A stretch of DNA of 14,585 nucleotides. Origin: SYFY01 sp031385325 (GTDB lineage: Bacteria > Pseudomonadota > Gammaproteobacteria > Pseudomonadales > Azotimanducaceae). Of the stretch, positions 14,298 through 14,585 are shown in pieces; the stretch's first letter is position 1, and every line of letters starts with the position of its first letter. The notes under the pieces are model-generated. The model saw nothing but the letters and a program-made list of their open reading frames with translations. It was not told the origin of the DNA and searched no databases. The stretch is from positions 1 through 14,585 of the forward strand of contig JANNBJ010000088.1 of assembly GCA_031385325.1 (NCBI GenBank), in the 5' to 3' direction. The position numbers and the translations under genes are program-made.

Positions 14298-14327
14298 CTG
14301 ATTAGTTCGCAGGAACGAATTAATCAG
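14298..14327 (+). other. 11-bp stem-loop with G-U wobble
   Basis: CTGATTAGTTC pairs with GAATTAATCAG over 11 bp around GCAGGAAC. One pair (G305-T320) is a wobble possible only in plus-strand RNA; the minus strand would have an A-C mismatch. Confidence 0.65.
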
Positions 14328-14401
14328 AGTTACGTTGGAAGGACCGTTCCACAGAAATGAGCCCAGAAATGACCGATTTGATGTGCAGGTCCCTCAGCCA
14401 C

Positions 14402-14428
14402 GGCGGCTTGCGACAAATCGCTGCCGCC
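14402..14428 (+). other. GC-rich two-part stem-loop
   Basis: GGCGGC pairs with GCCGCC and, after a 2x1 internal loop, GCGA pairs with TCGC around the loop CAAA. The total is 10 bp. Confidence 0.5.
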
Positions 14429-14491
14429 TTCTGCCGCGCAGACTCCTAGCCCGCACTATTCATGAAGTATCGTAGCGAGGGCGTCGAGAGT

Positions 14492-14584
14492 AGTGAAAAC
14501 GCTGGGTGGCGCGGACCTGCGTGCGCGCAGGCGTGCTTGACAGCACGTCGAGCACGCGGAGGGAGCACGCCCAGTGTTTTCGCT
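14492..14584 (+). other. 15-bp long-range stem enclosing two tetraloop hairpins
   Basis: AGTGAAAACGCTGGG (14492-14506) pairs over all 15 positions with CCCAGTGTTTTCGCT (14570-14584) if two G-U wobbles are allowed, both in plus-strand sense. Inside, two adjacent hairpins stand side by side: CCTGCG-TGCG-CGCAGG (14516-14531) and CGTGCT-TGAC-AGCACG (14532-14547). After them, GAGCACGC occurs twice (14550-14557, 14563-14570). The structure touches the window end, so what follows is unknown. Confidence 0.55.
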
Positions 14585-14585
14585 G

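Larger units (their letters stand above)
14212..14585 (+). other. Hairpin-rich noncoding tail
   Basis: No ORF with family character is seen on either strand over 374 bp. At least six stem-loops follow each other: 14223-14239, 14243-14269, 14269-14292, 14298-14327, 14336-14351 and 14402-14428, then a long-range stem 14492-14584. Stems at 14223, 14298 and 14492 include G-T pairs that can form as G-U only in plus-strand RNA. The segment could be a structured RNA, a 3' region with several attenuating hairpins, or the end of a mobile element beyond the window. Confidence 0.55.

Noticed and set aside
14430..14585. Retron or insertion-sequence terminus
   Set aside because: The paired-end, multi-hairpin layout invites this reading, but no reverse transcriptase, transposase, target duplication or matching second terminus is in the window. 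It is kept only as an open finding.

Overview
The window is a moderately GC-rich stretch of bacterial chromosome packed with small operons on both strands. The gene set suggests a gammaproteobacterium: a lipoprotein S41 protease with a glycine-rich N-terminus, an ArgD-like second aminotransferase, and GFA, YCII, DUF1801 and PaaI-type housekeeping-accessory proteins. This assignment is inferred from family resemblance only. There is no rRNA, tRNA, CRISPR array, integrase or transposase, and no recognisable defence or secretion system.

Layout. 1-937 is poorly coding: an unidentified 115-residue ORF and a truncated class III cyclase (490-774). 938-3070 (minus) carries an acetylornithine-type aminotransferase and a NUDIX/CoA-pyrophosphatase-like hydrolase. 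3308-5760 (plus) looks like an operon: S41 protease lipoprotein, small lipoprotein, PaaI-family thioesterase. It runs tail to tail into an epoxide hydrolase (5748-6680, minus). A 389-bp divergent region with a palindromic operator candidate and a possible small ORF separates this from a plus-strand pair, an Rv2258c-like methyltransferase and a double-TM2 membrane protein (7070-8574). 8587-10377 (minus) carries a second methyltransferase, preceded by a 32-bp tandem repeat, a YCII protein and a DUF4019 protein. Then come a GFA-family protein (plus), an overlapping DUF1801/GNAT pair (minus), a sterol-desaturase-type membrane oxygenase (plus), a hypothetical (minus) and a double-hotdog thioesterase (plus). 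The last 374 bp hold no gene but a dense series of hairpins.

Functional links are loose. Several genes concern acyl-CoA or lipid chemistry: the NUDIX CoA-type hydrolase, two hotdog thioesterases, the fatty acid hydroxylase/sterol desaturase and the epoxide hydrolase. No single pathway is evident.

The points most worth a second look are about decoding and RNA rather than a new multi-gene system. The S41 gene has a coding-like 34-codon extension behind an in-frame TAG, ending exactly on the next gene's ATG. Two genes (PaaI thioesterase and DUF1801) lack any ATG, GTG or TTG at their conserved N-termini. The tail hairpins contain G-U wobbles that pair only in plus-strand RNA, and they end in a 15-bp stem enclosing two tetraloop hairpins at the window edge.
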